DNA of 64,000 nucleotides, from the NCBI GenBank assembly GCA_963838795.1, contig CAWISL010000018.1, positions 124,001 through 188,000 on the forward strand, in the 5' to 3' direction. Each line of letters starts with the position of its first letter. Within the stretch, counting starts at the first letter, position 1. The notes beneath the pieces were generated by a model, which did not search any database, was not told the DNA's origin, and was given only the letters and a program-made list of their open reading frames with translations. Position numbers and translations under genes: made by a program. Positions 25,295 through 32,445 of this stretch are shown in pieces. Origin of the DNA: JAIBJN01 sp963838795. Its GTDB lineage: Bacteria; Actinomycetota; Thermoleophilia; Gaiellales; Gaiellaceae.

Positions 25295-25789
25295 ATGGCC
25301 GAACTGGAGCTCACCCGCACGCAGGGGGACCGCCGCCTCTACGCGCTTGAGGGCGTCGGGACGCTGCGCCTGGAGGGACTCTTCTCTCGCGCCGCGACCG
25401 CCGAGGCCGCCGGCACCAGCTGGAAGATCGCTCGTCGCGGATTGTGGCGACGGCACATTGAGGCCACGGATGGGGTGGGCAGCGCGGTGGGAGAGTTTGA
25501 GCCGCGCGAGCTGCGCCGCGGAGGAACGCTGCGCTGGGCCGGCAGCGAGTTCGCGGTGCGGCCGGCGAGCAGCTGGCGCGATCGCTATGCGCTCGCAGAC
25601 GGCGACCGCGAGCTTGCCATTCTCGACGGCAAGGGCTGGGGTCGGCGACCCGTGAAGATCACCCTTGACGACCCCGCCAAGGTTGACGCGGGCCTTCTGC
25701 TCTTCGCGGCCTTCGTCGTCCGCGGGCTCGCCGAGGATGCCGGGGCCGCCTCCGCGGCAGGAGCCTCAGCAGGAGCCACGAGCGGCTAA
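25295..25789 (+). CDS. Cytoplasmic protein of unknown function, repeat-flanked
   Basis: 164 residues, no signal peptide. The sequence alternates short strands (LELTRTQGDRRLYALEGVGTL, then LWRRHIEATDG and AVGEFEPRELRRGGTLRWAG) and resembles the strand pattern of LURP-one/scramblase-like beta barrels, ending with an amphipathic or membrane-touching helix (VDAGLLLFAAFVVRGL, about residues 130-145) and an Ala/Gly tail. The family link is only a pattern match. The ATG start gives a compact protein; the frame is open further upstream without likeness. Repeats A and B flank it on both sides. Confidence 0.65.
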   Translation: MAELELTRTQGDRRLYALEGVGTLRLEGLFSRAATAEAAGTSWKIARRGLWRRHIEATDGVGSAVGEFEPRELRRGGTLRWAGSEFAVRPASSWRDRYALADGDRELAILDGKGWGRRPVKITLDDPAKVDAGLLLFAAFVVRGLAEDAGAASAAGASAGATSG

Positions 25790-25790
25790 C

Positions 25791-25846
25791 GAAGGCAGCT
25801 CGTCAGCGCGGGCTCGAGCAGGCGGTCGCTGATGCAGTGGGCTCGC
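25791..25846 (+). repeat. Dispersed repeat B, copy 2
   Basis: Shares GCGCGGGCTCGAGC and CGCTGAT...TGGGC with 18882-18940; begins two bases after the stop of the preceding gene. Confidence 0.45.
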
Positions 25847-25998
25847 TAGTTCGCTGGCGAAGCCCTTACCCGGTGGGCTTCCGCCGTGCGCTGGGACGAT
25901 TCGCCGTAATGCCGCGAGCTTTCCAATGTTTGTCAAGGCGAAGCGACGGAAAAAGCTATGGACGGCGGAATGTAAGGAACCTGACTTAGGGGGTCAGC

Positions 25999-26682
25999 AT
26001 GCGGCGGATGGCGATTCTGATCGTTGTGGGTCTGTGGGCGGTGGGCGCATCTCCGGCGGCAGCACAGCTTCCCGATGTTCCTCTCCCGGACGTCCCTGTT
26101 CCGGAGGTTCCGGACGTGGAGCTGCCTGAGCTCCCCGGCGACGGCGGGGGCGGAGGCGATCCAACTCCTCCAATCGGAACGCCGATCACCGGCGGCGGCT
26201 CGGGCGGCGGCTCCGGCTCGGGCGGCGGCGGCTCCAGCTCGGGCGACGGCGGCTCCAGCTCGGGCGGCGGCGGCTCCGGCTCGGGCGGCGGCGGCTCCGG
26301 CTCGGGCGGCTCCGGCTCCGATTCTTGTCCCTGCGCGGCGCCCGCAACCGGGTATCCGGTCGCCGGGGACTACGACAAGTGCCCCGCGGCTGGTGGCGCT
26401 TCGGATGCGGCGAGCAGCGAAGCGAGGTCCGTTCTAGCCGCATCGCGCTCTGAGGGCGCAGGCGGCGGTGCAGACGGCTCGCCCGGAGGAGTCCTCGGAG
26501 CGGGAGCCTTCGGCGAGGACAGCTCGGAGCTACCGACCGCCGACTCAGCGCCGTTCGGCGTGGACTTGGGGACGAGTCCGCTCGCGGTCGCCGTGACCAT
26601 GCTCGCAGGCGCCCTCCTGCTCGTTGGCATCGCAGGAGGGCTGAAAGCGCTCCACGCCCGCATCAGAGGCAGTTATCCATAG
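25999..26682 (+). CDS. Secreted Gly/Ser-rich, membrane-anchored protein
   Basis: 227 residues: signal peptide (MAILIVVGLWAVGASPAAAQ), a Pro/Val/Glu-rich repeat stretch (DVPLPDVPVPEVPDVELPEL, about 25-44), a long Gly/Ser linker (about 63-107), a short cysteine-bearing segment (DSCPCAAP and DKCPAAGG), a second linker and a C-terminal membrane helix (about 194-213) with a basic end. This is the layout of a cell-surface stalk held by its C-terminus. No sortase motif. SD AGGGGG precedes the ATG. Function unknown. Confidence 0.7.
   Translation: MRRMAILIVVGLWAVGASPAAAQLPDVPLPDVPVPEVPDVELPELPGDGGGGGDPTPPIGTPITGGGSGGGSGSGGGGSSSGDGGSSSGGGGSGSGGGGSGSGGSGSDSCPCAAPATGYPVAGDYDKCPAAGGASDAASSEARSVLAASRSEGAGGGADGSPGGVLGAGAFGEDSSELPTADSAPFGVDLGTSPLAVAVTMLAGALLLVGIAGGLKALHARIRGSYP
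26190..26319 (+). repeat. Gly-Ser codon tandem repeat
   Basis: Imperfect units of about 24 bases (GGC-rich, ending TCCGGCTCGGGC) encode the Gly/Ser linker of the surrounding gene. Units vary by single codons (GGC to GAC, GGC to AGC). Likely to expand or contract by slippage. Confidence 0.75.
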
Positions 26683-26701
26683 ACGGGAACGAAACAGCGG
26701 A

Positions 26702-26742
26702 GCTGCTAGGGCCGCGGGCCTAGCAGCAGGTCCTTTGGGACC
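26702..26742 (+). terminator. Two hairpins after the Gly/Ser-rich protein gene
   Basis: GCTGCTAGG/CCTAGCAGC (26702-26727) is followed by GGTCC-TTTG-GGACC (26729-26742). No U-run. The remaining bases to 27008 show no gene. Confidence 0.5.
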
Positions 26743-27008
26743 CGCTCGGCGACGGCGATGAGAGGGAGTCGTTCAACAACGAAGAAGCCGGCGCCGGTCG
26801 CTGACCAGCCGTTCAACGCTCCCGGGCGCTGCCCAAGGTAGCGAGGTCACCGCACCTTCGACTTGGGGCGGGGCGACGGGTTCGGGACGATCGCCCCGTC
26901 CAGGTGGACGTATCGCGGGACGACCCGACTAGCTCCCCTGCTCATGCGGACGAGCACGGGGAACGTGCTTGGGCGTCGTGGTGTATCTGTTACGAGGACT
27001 CAGACGCG

Positions 27009-27545
27009 ATGGCTCGGATCACTCTCCTCGCGTTCGTCTTGACCCTACTTCTCGCGGGCTGCATGAACGGCTCGGACCAAGAGGAGTCGATGACGAGCAC
27101 CGGTGCGAGAACGACCACGCGTGTTTCCGGCCTACAGGGGCAGGCAGCCGAAGAACCCTGTCCGGTGACGCCCGCGAACGGACGGAATCCTCCGGGCGAG
27201 GCAAGCACCGGATCGCGCTACCTCGGCAACGGTTCTCTCTTCACCGACCTCTACGCCAGCCCCATCCGCCCGCGACCCGAGGACGTAAACGAGGACGGGT
27301 TGATAGTCCTGAAGGTCCCCTGGTGGCGCGGCGTATCAGGCGACTTAGAAATCGAAGGACAGAGGCTTGACGCGGCGGCCCCGCCGCTTACCGCGTGGAT
27401 TCCAGACGGCTACGGTCGTCGGGGATTCCAGTCGACGGCGATCACCTTCCCAACTGCCGGGTGCTGGCAGGTGACGGGAACTGTCGCAGGCCGAAGGCTG
27501 ACCTTCGTCGTCCTGCTCCTCGAACCCGATGCGACTGAGCTGTGA
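27009..27545 (+). CDS. Lipoprotein of unknown function
   Basis: 178 residues starting ARITLLAFVLTLLLAGC, a textbook lipobox (LAGC, cysteine at residue 18). The mature part has a polar linker and then a compact beta-rich domain ending with TFPTAGCWQVTGTVAGRRLTFVVLL, a pattern seen in small secreted immunoglobulin-like domains. Two further cysteines (PCPV and AGCW) may pair. SD GAGG lies upstream of the ATG. It is in the accessory stretch with other exported proteins. Family not recognised. Confidence 0.72.
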   Translation: MARITLLAFVLTLLLAGCMNGSDQEESMTSTGARTTTRVSGLQGQAAEEPCPVTPANGRNPPGEASTGSRYLGNGSLFTDLYASPIRPRPEDVNEDGLIVLKVPWWRGVSGDLEIEGQRLDAAAPPLTAWIPDGYGRRGFQSTAITFPTAGCWQVTGTVAGRRLTFVVLLLEPDATEL

Positions 27546-27547
27546 CG

Positions 27548-27661
27548 GTGCCGGTCGGCGCGTTCGCTGACCCGAACTTCCCCGCGCCGCGCGTTTCCGT
27601 GTGGGAGGACCGCATGCACCCGTGGGTCGGCCTGCCCGACGGGATCGAGCACATCGGCTGA
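27548..27661 (+). CDS. Short reading frame, doubtful
   Basis: A 37-codon GTG frame two bases after the lipoprotein stop, reading VPVGAFADPNFPAPRVSVWED and ending IEHIG. It has no SD of its own but could be translated by coupling. Composition is protein-like (Trp, Asp, Pro), but with no recognisable family it may be a C-terminal remnant or chance. Confidence 0.25.
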   Translation: MPVGAFADPNFPAPRVSVWEDRMHPWVGLPDGIEHIG

Positions 27662-27790
27662 GCTCCTCTAGGTACTCACGGAGATTTCCGACCGGGTGAA
27701 CCCCTTCCCCGCCGCGCACTCCATCCCCCGGGCACGACTCCGCCGATAGACCACTACTCTGGGGCGGGATTTTTTATAAGGAGGCACTCG

Positions 27791-27880
27791 ATGAACTGGT
27801 TTCGCGCTCATCGCGGCTGGACGATGGCGATCGCCGTCGTCCTCGTACTCCTGGTCGCCGTCTTCTGGATCTGGACGTAG
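27791..27880 (+). CDS. Very short membrane peptide (29 aa)
   Basis: A 29-codon frame with a strong SD (AAGGAGG, seven bases before ATG) behind an AT-rich tract (TTTTTTATAAGGAGG). Sequence MNWFRAHRGWTM then a hydrophobic core AIAVVLVLLVAVFWIW that would cross the membrane once. A compact hairpin follows the stop. The layout (strong SD, own terminator-like hairpin) supports a real monocistronic gene. It is similar in kind to the peptide at 18768, but not in sequence. Role unknown. Confidence 0.6.
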   Translation: MNWFRAHRGWTMAIAVVLVLLVAVFWIWT

Positions 27881-27881
27881 A

Positions 27882-27897
27882 GCTTCGCCAGCGAAGC
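27882..27897 (+). terminator. Hairpin after the 29-aa peptide gene
   Basis: GCTTCG-CCAG-CGAAGC directly follows the stop codon. Short, no U-run; a weak terminator at best. Confidence 0.4.
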
Positions 27898-28160
27898 CGG
27901 ATCCTCACGCCTGGCGGAGGGGGAGACCCTCCCTACCCCCTTGCTCAGATCCCCGAGGGGGACTGACGCCGCGAAGAAAAGCTCTCGCGTTCTTCGGAGT
28001 CCAGAAATCCAGAAACCCGCATGCCTAGGCGTTCGCTCGCCGCCCGTCCCCGCGCTTGAACCACGGATCGTAGGATGACAGAATCTTCTTGCCTGGTGGC
28101 CGATCCCCCGCGATGAAGGGGCGGTCTTTCATAACTGGCGCGGGGGAAGGAGGAGTAGCG

Positions 28161-28712
28161 ATGCGGCGACTTCAGTTGGCAGCAGCTCTATTGGCAGCGC
28201 TCGTACTTGCCGTACCCGCCCTGGCCAAGCCAATCAAGGAACCCGTCCACGAGGAGTTCTTCAACACGATCACCGACTTCTGCGAGACGGACCTGGTGGT
28301 AGAGAGCCACTTGGTCGTGGACGGGACCACCACGATCAGGTCACGCGGACGCGATGGGCTTATCTACTTCGCCAACCGTCTCAAGATCACGGAAACGTTC
28401 ACGAACGTGGACGACGCCAGTAAGTTTGTCGTGAGCACGGTCAACCTGATCGACAAGGATCTGCGCGTGACGGACAACGGCGACGGCACGCTCACGATCC
28501 TCATCCTCTCGACCGGTAACGCCGTGATCTACAACTCAAACGGCAAGGCGATCGGCAGGAATCCGGGGCAGGTTCGCTTCGAGTTGCTGGTCGATCACGG
28601 CGGCACGCCGAGCGATCCCTCCGACGACACGGAGATCTCGTTCGAGCAGGTCAAGGGATCGACAGGCCGCACGGACGACTTCTGCGAAGTCGTGGTGCCT
28701 GTGCTGAGCTGA
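28161..28712 (+). CDS. Secreted protein of unknown function
   Basis: 183 residues with a signal peptide (LQLAAALLAALVLAVPALA, cleavage near residue 22). The mature part is a beta-rich domain with two cysteines (DFCETD and DDFCEVV) near its ends, which could clasp the fold. It contains the strand-turn segments VVESHLVVDGTTTIRSRG and LTILILSTGNAVIYNSNGK. The ATG is chosen by a strong SD (GGAAGGAGG). I do not recognise a named family. A 12-bp hairpin follows. Part of the run of exported accessory proteins. Confidence 0.75.
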   Translation: MRRLQLAAALLAALVLAVPALAKPIKEPVHEEFFNTITDFCETDLVVESHLVVDGTTTIRSRGRDGLIYFANRLKITETFTNVDDASKFVVSTVNLIDKDLRVTDNGDGTLTILILSTGNAVIYNSNGKAIGRNPGQVRFELLVDHGGTPSDPSDDTEISFEQVKGSTGRTDDFCEVVVPVLS

Positions 28713-28722
28713 AGCAAAAGTT

Positions 28723-28755
28723 GGGGCGGGCGGGCTACTTAGTCCCGCCCGCCCC
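28723..28755 (+). terminator. 12-bp GC hairpin after the secreted protein gene
   Basis: GGGGCGGGCGGG / CCCGCCCGCCCC, perfectly paired with a nine-base loop, eleven bases past the stop. No U-run. Confidence 0.65.
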
Positions 28756-28922
28756 TCAACGGCCAGGGGAGCTTCCGCGTCCGGAAACGCGCGTCCGCTC
28801 CACATCGGCTGGGGTCACGGGCGACGTCCACCGTCTCTGTCTGAGCTCGAAAGGTTGCGCCGATCGTTCTACTCGCCGGGTCGAGGGTTGTTCTCGGCCA
28901 GGCCCGCTTCAGGCGTTTTACA

Positions 28923-28957
28923 GGCGAGAAGGCCCGCGAGGTGCGGGCCTTCTCGCC
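28923..28957 (+). terminator. 15-bp perfect hairpin of unknown parent transcript
   Basis: GGCGAGAAGGCCCGC / GCGGGCCTTCTCGCC with a five-base loop, then TTCGGGGAGTTTTCT. No gene lies in 28756-29097, so it could end an unannotated small RNA from about 28800. Confidence 0.55.
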
Positions 28958-29097
28958 TTCGGGGAGTTTTCTGTTCGCTAGCGGTTCGACTTCTGGAAGC
29001 GGGGACAAGGCCGAGAGAGCGTTGTCGCTCTAAGCCCTCCTCGATCTCGCACTGCGCCTTTGGATCCCTGCTAGTCCGGGCTCCATTAGGTCGCGCC

Positions 29098-29646
29098 TCA
29101 CGCCTGCGGTCGGTAGGCCAGGTAGACCACACCGTTCTCATACGACTCACAGGCCGCGAGGGACAGGTTGCCGGGCGCGGCGTCCTCGGGGAAGAGCCGC
29201 GGGCCGGGCCCCCGGGTGAGCGGGTAGACGAACAGATGCAGCTCGTCGACCAGGCCGTCCGCGAGCATCGCTCGGACGAGCGTGCCGCTGCCGCTCGTGT
29301 AGAGGTCGCCGTCGACCTCGTCCTTCAGGCTGCGGATCGCGTCGGCGTCGTACGGGCCGATGATCTTCGAGTTCCTCCACGTCCCGCTCGTGAGCGTCCC
29401 GGAGACGACGTACTTGGTGGTGTCGTTGAAGAAGGGCGCCCCGGGATCGTCCTCCACGGTCCGCGTCGACCACGCGGGCTCGAACATCTCGTAGGTCGTG
29501 CGCCCGAGCAGGATGCCGCGGGAACGTCCCGTGAACGCGCCGATGGCCTCGCCCATCCGGGGGTGGAAGCCGTAGTCGAAGGTCCACGTCGGCGCGTCGA
29601 TCACGCCGTCGAGGCTCATGAACTCGTGCACGTGGAGCGCTCCCAT
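29098..29646 (-). CDS. Dihydrofolate reductase-family protein (RibD C-terminal type)
   Basis: 182 residues of the RibD-C/DHFR-like superfamily: opening MGALHVHEFMSLDGVIDAPT, GRTTYEMFEPAW near residue 50, and the late SGSGTLVRAMLADGLVDELHLFVYP. Members are NADPH-dependent reductases, mostly of unknown substrate; this is not the folate enzyme folA. SD GGAGGTGAGAG before the ATG is strong. It stands alone, on the opposite strand to the secreted-protein genes, downstream of the 29788-30687 gene. Confidence 0.88.
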   Translation of the reverse strand: MGALHVHEFMSLDGVIDAPTWTFDYGFHPRMGEAIGAFTGRSRGILLGRTTYEMFEPAWSTRTVEDDPGAPFFNDTTKYVVSGTLTSGTWRNSKIIGPYDADAIRSLKDEVDGDLYTSGSGTLVRAMLADGLVDELHLFVYPLTRGPGPRLFPEDAAPGNLSLAACESYENGVVYLAYRPQA

Positions 29647-29787
29647 CTCTCACCTCCGTGTCGATGTTGCCGTGTAGACCTCTCCCTCGCCGCGAACTCA
29701 TCGATCGGCGGGGCACTCCGGCGGTCGCTTACGCAGCATAGAGTCGGAGGCACGCACAGTCGTCCACGGACGTGGACACCGTTCTCG

Positions 29788-30687
29788 CTACGTGCGCACT
29801 CGGGGTGGCCGCGAGCGAGATCGTTGGGAGTTGATGAGAGCCCCGAGCTCCTCGTCGCCCGGCTGCCAGCCGTCGAATGCGCGCAGCGACGCCGCCGCGG
29901 ATCGCCGCCGAAGCATGAGAAATGCGATTGCTCCCGCGAGCACTCCGGCGATCACCCATCCGGCAAAGGCCCAGAGAAACGGCCGCGTGGCATGCCCGGC
30001 TTCGGCGATCTTCCGATCCAAAGCGCGCAGCTCCTCGAGCTCCCGATCCAAGACACGCAGCTCCTCGTCGAGGGCACGGAGCTCGGAGGCGCTGTCCGCG
30101 GCGGTGATACGTGCGCTTCGGCCCGCGGCACGGGCAGCAGCAAGCGAACGCGCTTGACGCGCCACGCGCTCTTCCAAACGCGTCGTCCGCCCTGCGATCT
30201 CGGCGGTCGCTGGATCGGCCACGACGGTGAAATTCGTTGTCGGCACGACGTCGGCCAGCGGATGGGCGCAACCCGCGTCACAGAGCATGAGCGCATAGGT
30301 CGCCGGAGGCAGCTCCGGCACGGTGAACGTTGCCCATGCTCGGCCGAGGTTTCGATCGGAGACCCGTACGTCGACACGCCCGAGCTTGACTGCGTCGGCA
30401 TCTCCGAGCGACCACCAGTCCTTGGAATATGGCTTGCTCATTGCCGGCCGGATCACCGAGTAGTCGAGGCCACGGAGCGCGTAGACGTAGAAGCGGCCAT
30501 CATCCTGGGCCTCCCGCGCAGCGCGGATCGAGCTGAAGAGGACGTCTGCCTCGGCCTTGACCCGCTGTCCGACCGCAACCGTCGATCGGTCTGTCTGGAC
30601 GAACGACCACCAGCCACCAGCCATCGCCGACGACGGCAGGAGAAGAACCATCAGCAAGGCGAGCGTGAAGCGGCGCACCGTGAGCAT
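29788..30687 (-). CDS. Secreted/membrane protein with coiled coil and C-terminal anchor
   Basis: 299 residues. Signal peptide (RRFTLALLMVLLLPSSAMA), an extracellular beta-rich domain (about 20-160) with two neighbouring cysteines (LCDAGC), an Ala/Arg/Glu-rich coiled coil (about 175-225), one membrane helix (about 232-254, LWAFAGWVIAGVLAGAIAFLML) and a basic cytoplasmic tail. The start ATG (MLTVRRF) has a perfect AAAGGAGG. It lies downstream of the sigma/anti-sigma pair on the same strand, 114 bases after the anti-sigma gene, so it may be a target or output of that system. Confidence 0.78.
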   Translation of the reverse strand: MLTVRRFTLALLMVLLLPSSAMAGGWWSFVQTDRSTVAVGQRVKAEADVLFSSIRAAREAQDDGRFYVYALRGLDYSVIRPAMSKPYSKDWWSLGDADAVKLGRVDVRVSDRNLGRAWATFTVPELPPATYALMLCDAGCAHPLADVVPTTNFTVVADPATAEIAGRTTRLEERVARQARSLAAARAAGRSARITAADSASELRALDEELRVLDRELEELRALDRKIAEAGHATRPFLWAFAGWVIAGVLAGAIAFLMLRRRSAAASLRAFDGWQPGDEELGALINSQRSRSRPPRVRT

Positions 30688-30801
30688 CGGCCTCCTTTGG
30701 CGTCGGCTGGGTCGCACTGCTCGAGTACGGCGCTCAACGTCACGGAGGTCCCCGCCCGGCTCCCTGGTCAGTGGTCAGGTTGGTTGGTGAAACGCCGGCG
30801 C

Positions 30802-31695
30802 TTACGCTCGCGAAGGGGGAGCGGGTCCGTTCGGATCTCCGGTCGGGTTCCCGTTCCAGGCTGGCACTCTCCGCTCGAGGACTCGCTCTTCGGCGTCGCG
30901 TGCGATCGCCATCTTCACCTCTGGCCCACCGACGCACATCTTCACGCCTTCCTCGGCGTAAGGCTCGCCGACGGACCGGAGCCGGCAGGGCCAGGTCGCC
31001 CAATAGACGTTGAGCGGCAGGCCTCCCGGCTGCTCGACGACATTCGCGCGCACCCTCTGCCCGTCAGTGAGGATGAGGTCGACGCTTGCGACCTCCTTCG
31101 CCACCGGTCCGTAGGCGAATCTGCGCTCGAGCCCGACAGTGTCGCCGACTTGCCCGCCCTCGATCCACCGTCGCGGGAGAGATCCGCACGGTACGAGGGG
31201 CCCTTCCGGCGTCGCGATGCATCTCGTAGCTGGGTTCCCCCGAACGTCGGGAGGCAGATCGCCTCGAATGTTCGTGTAGCCGCAGCCGCCACCGAAGCGG
31301 TCGTCGCCCACACGATGGAACACGTCGAGGCAGAGCCCTCGGTCACTTCTCGTCGCGAGAATCTTCCACGGCACTCCAGCCTCGCCGGACGCGATGAGGA
31401 CATCCGATGCGGTCGGCACTGGGGCGTCCGGATCGTGCCCGCCGGCGAAGAGACTGACGATCGTCGGCCCAACTCCCACCGCCGGAATCGAGAGCACCAC
31501 AGCCACCACGACGACGGCCGCGAGCGCGAGTACCCGGACGCGGCGGCCACCGGTTCTGCCGCCTCGCACCCGCTGTGAGTGATGTCCCTCGAGCGCGGCA
31601 CGCGCCTCCGAGATGAGGTGCTGCTTTCGGCGGAGGAGCTCACCGGGTGCCAGGTCACGCTCGGGCGGGAGGGTCTCTAGATCAGCGCGCATCAT
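30802..31695 (-). CDS. Putative membrane anti-sigma factor
   Basis: 297 residues: a short cytoplasmic part of about 60 residues (ADLETLPPERDLAPGELLRRK then basic), one membrane helix (about 56-75, VLALAAVVVVAVVLSIPAV) and an extracellular domain of about 200 residues with several cysteines (LCLDVFH, GGGCGY, RCIATPEG, PCGS). This topology and the overlap with an ECF sigma gene suggest an anti-sigma factor, although no ZAS-type HxxxCxxC motif is visible. The start is an ATG pair with AAGGAG upstream, inside the last 14 bases of the sigma gene. Confidence 0.7.
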   Translation of the reverse strand: MMRADLETLPPERDLAPGELLRRKQHLISEARAALEGHHSQRVRGGRTGGRRVRVLALAAVVVVAVVLSIPAVGVGPTIVSLFAGGHDPDAPVPTASDVLIASGEAGVPWKILATRSDRGLCLDVFHRVGDDRFGGGCGYTNIRGDLPPDVRGNPATRCIATPEGPLVPCGSLPRRWIEGGQVGDTVGLERRFAYGPVAKEVASVDLILTDGQRVRANVVEQPGGLPLNVYWATWPCRLRSVGEPYAEEGVKMCVGGPEVKMAIARDAEERVLERRVPAWNGNPTGDPNGPAPPSRA

Positions 31696-32308
31696 TCCCA
31701 GCTCCTTTTCGTGCCAGCACATCCGCTAGGGCCGCGCGCCCGTTTCCGTCCACCGCTCCATCCGCGCCGAGGCGAGCCCGCAGGCGCGCGCGGGCACGAG
31801 CAAGCCGCGAGCGAACCGTGCCGACTGGGATCTGAAGCGCCGCCGCGGCGTCCGCGTAGCTGAGGCCGGACCAGACGCAGAGCGCGAGCACGTCTTGCTC
31901 CCGTTTTGGGAGGCGCGAGACGAAGGAGAGGACGGCGCGCATGCGCCGCTCGTCCTCCAGACGCTCGAGCGTCTCGTCGGCGAACTCGGATGTCGACTCT
32001 GGCAGTGGTAGCCGCCTTAGGGCCGCTTGGTGTCGGGCGAGCGAACGCCGCTGGTTCCGGCAGACGTTTGTTGCGATCCCGAAGAGCCACGGGAGCACTT
32101 TGCCTCCCTCGAGGCTGACGTCTCGGCGCCGCCAGCACTCCAGGAACACCACGGAAGTCAGATCCTCGGCGCGGGTCCAACTGCCCGTTCGCCGGAAGCA
32201 GTAGTTGTAGACGCTGCGGGCGTGCCGCTCGAAGAGAATCCCGAAGGCATCCGCGTCTCCGCGAGCGACTGCCGACCAGAGCGCGTCGTCGTCTCGCTGG
32301 ATCATCAT
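31682..32308 (-). CDS. ECF-type sigma factor
   Basis: 208 residues with sigma-70 region 2 (ARSVYNYCFRRTGSWTRAEDLTSVVFLECWRRR, about residues 30-62) and region 4 (LPKREQDVLALCVWSGLSYADAAAALQIPVGTVRSRLARAR, about 132-172), connected by a linker. No C-terminal SnoaL-like extension. It probably directs RNA polymerase to a stress or envelope regulon under control of the overlapping membrane protein at 30802. The target promoters cannot be read from this window. No SD precedes the ATG pair. Confidence 0.9.
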   Translation of the reverse strand: MMIQRDDDALWSAVARGDADAFGILFERHARSVYNYCFRRTGSWTRAEDLTSVVFLECWRRRDVSLEGGKVLPWLFGIATNVCRNQRRSLARHQAALRRLPLPESTSEFADETLERLEDERRMRAVLSFVSRLPKREQDVLALCVWSGLSYADAAAALQIPVGTVRSRLARARARLRARLGADGAVDGNGRAALADVLARKGAGNDAR

Positions 32309-32445
32309 CAGTTCATGTCCGCAGGGGCGGGTGAGTTCCCATGGGAGTGAAGCAGCTACTTGATCCCAGGACAGCCCTTGGGCGAGGCCCCGAGCGCGAC
32401 CTCTGGTCGGTCAACGCGGCAATCCCGACGATGCACCGCTAGGCC

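Noticed and set aside
26190..26319. Regular repeats that could suggest a CRISPR array
   Set aside because: They are in-frame Gly/Ser codons inside a gene, without unique spacers.
28800..28960. A tRNA or tmRNA gene before the 15-bp hairpin
   Set aside because: No cloverleaf or tmRNA ends could be folded from the sequence.
28855..31578. A 907-codon plus-strand frame
   Set aside because: It runs over several minus-strand genes that have SDs and domains, so it is a shadow frame.
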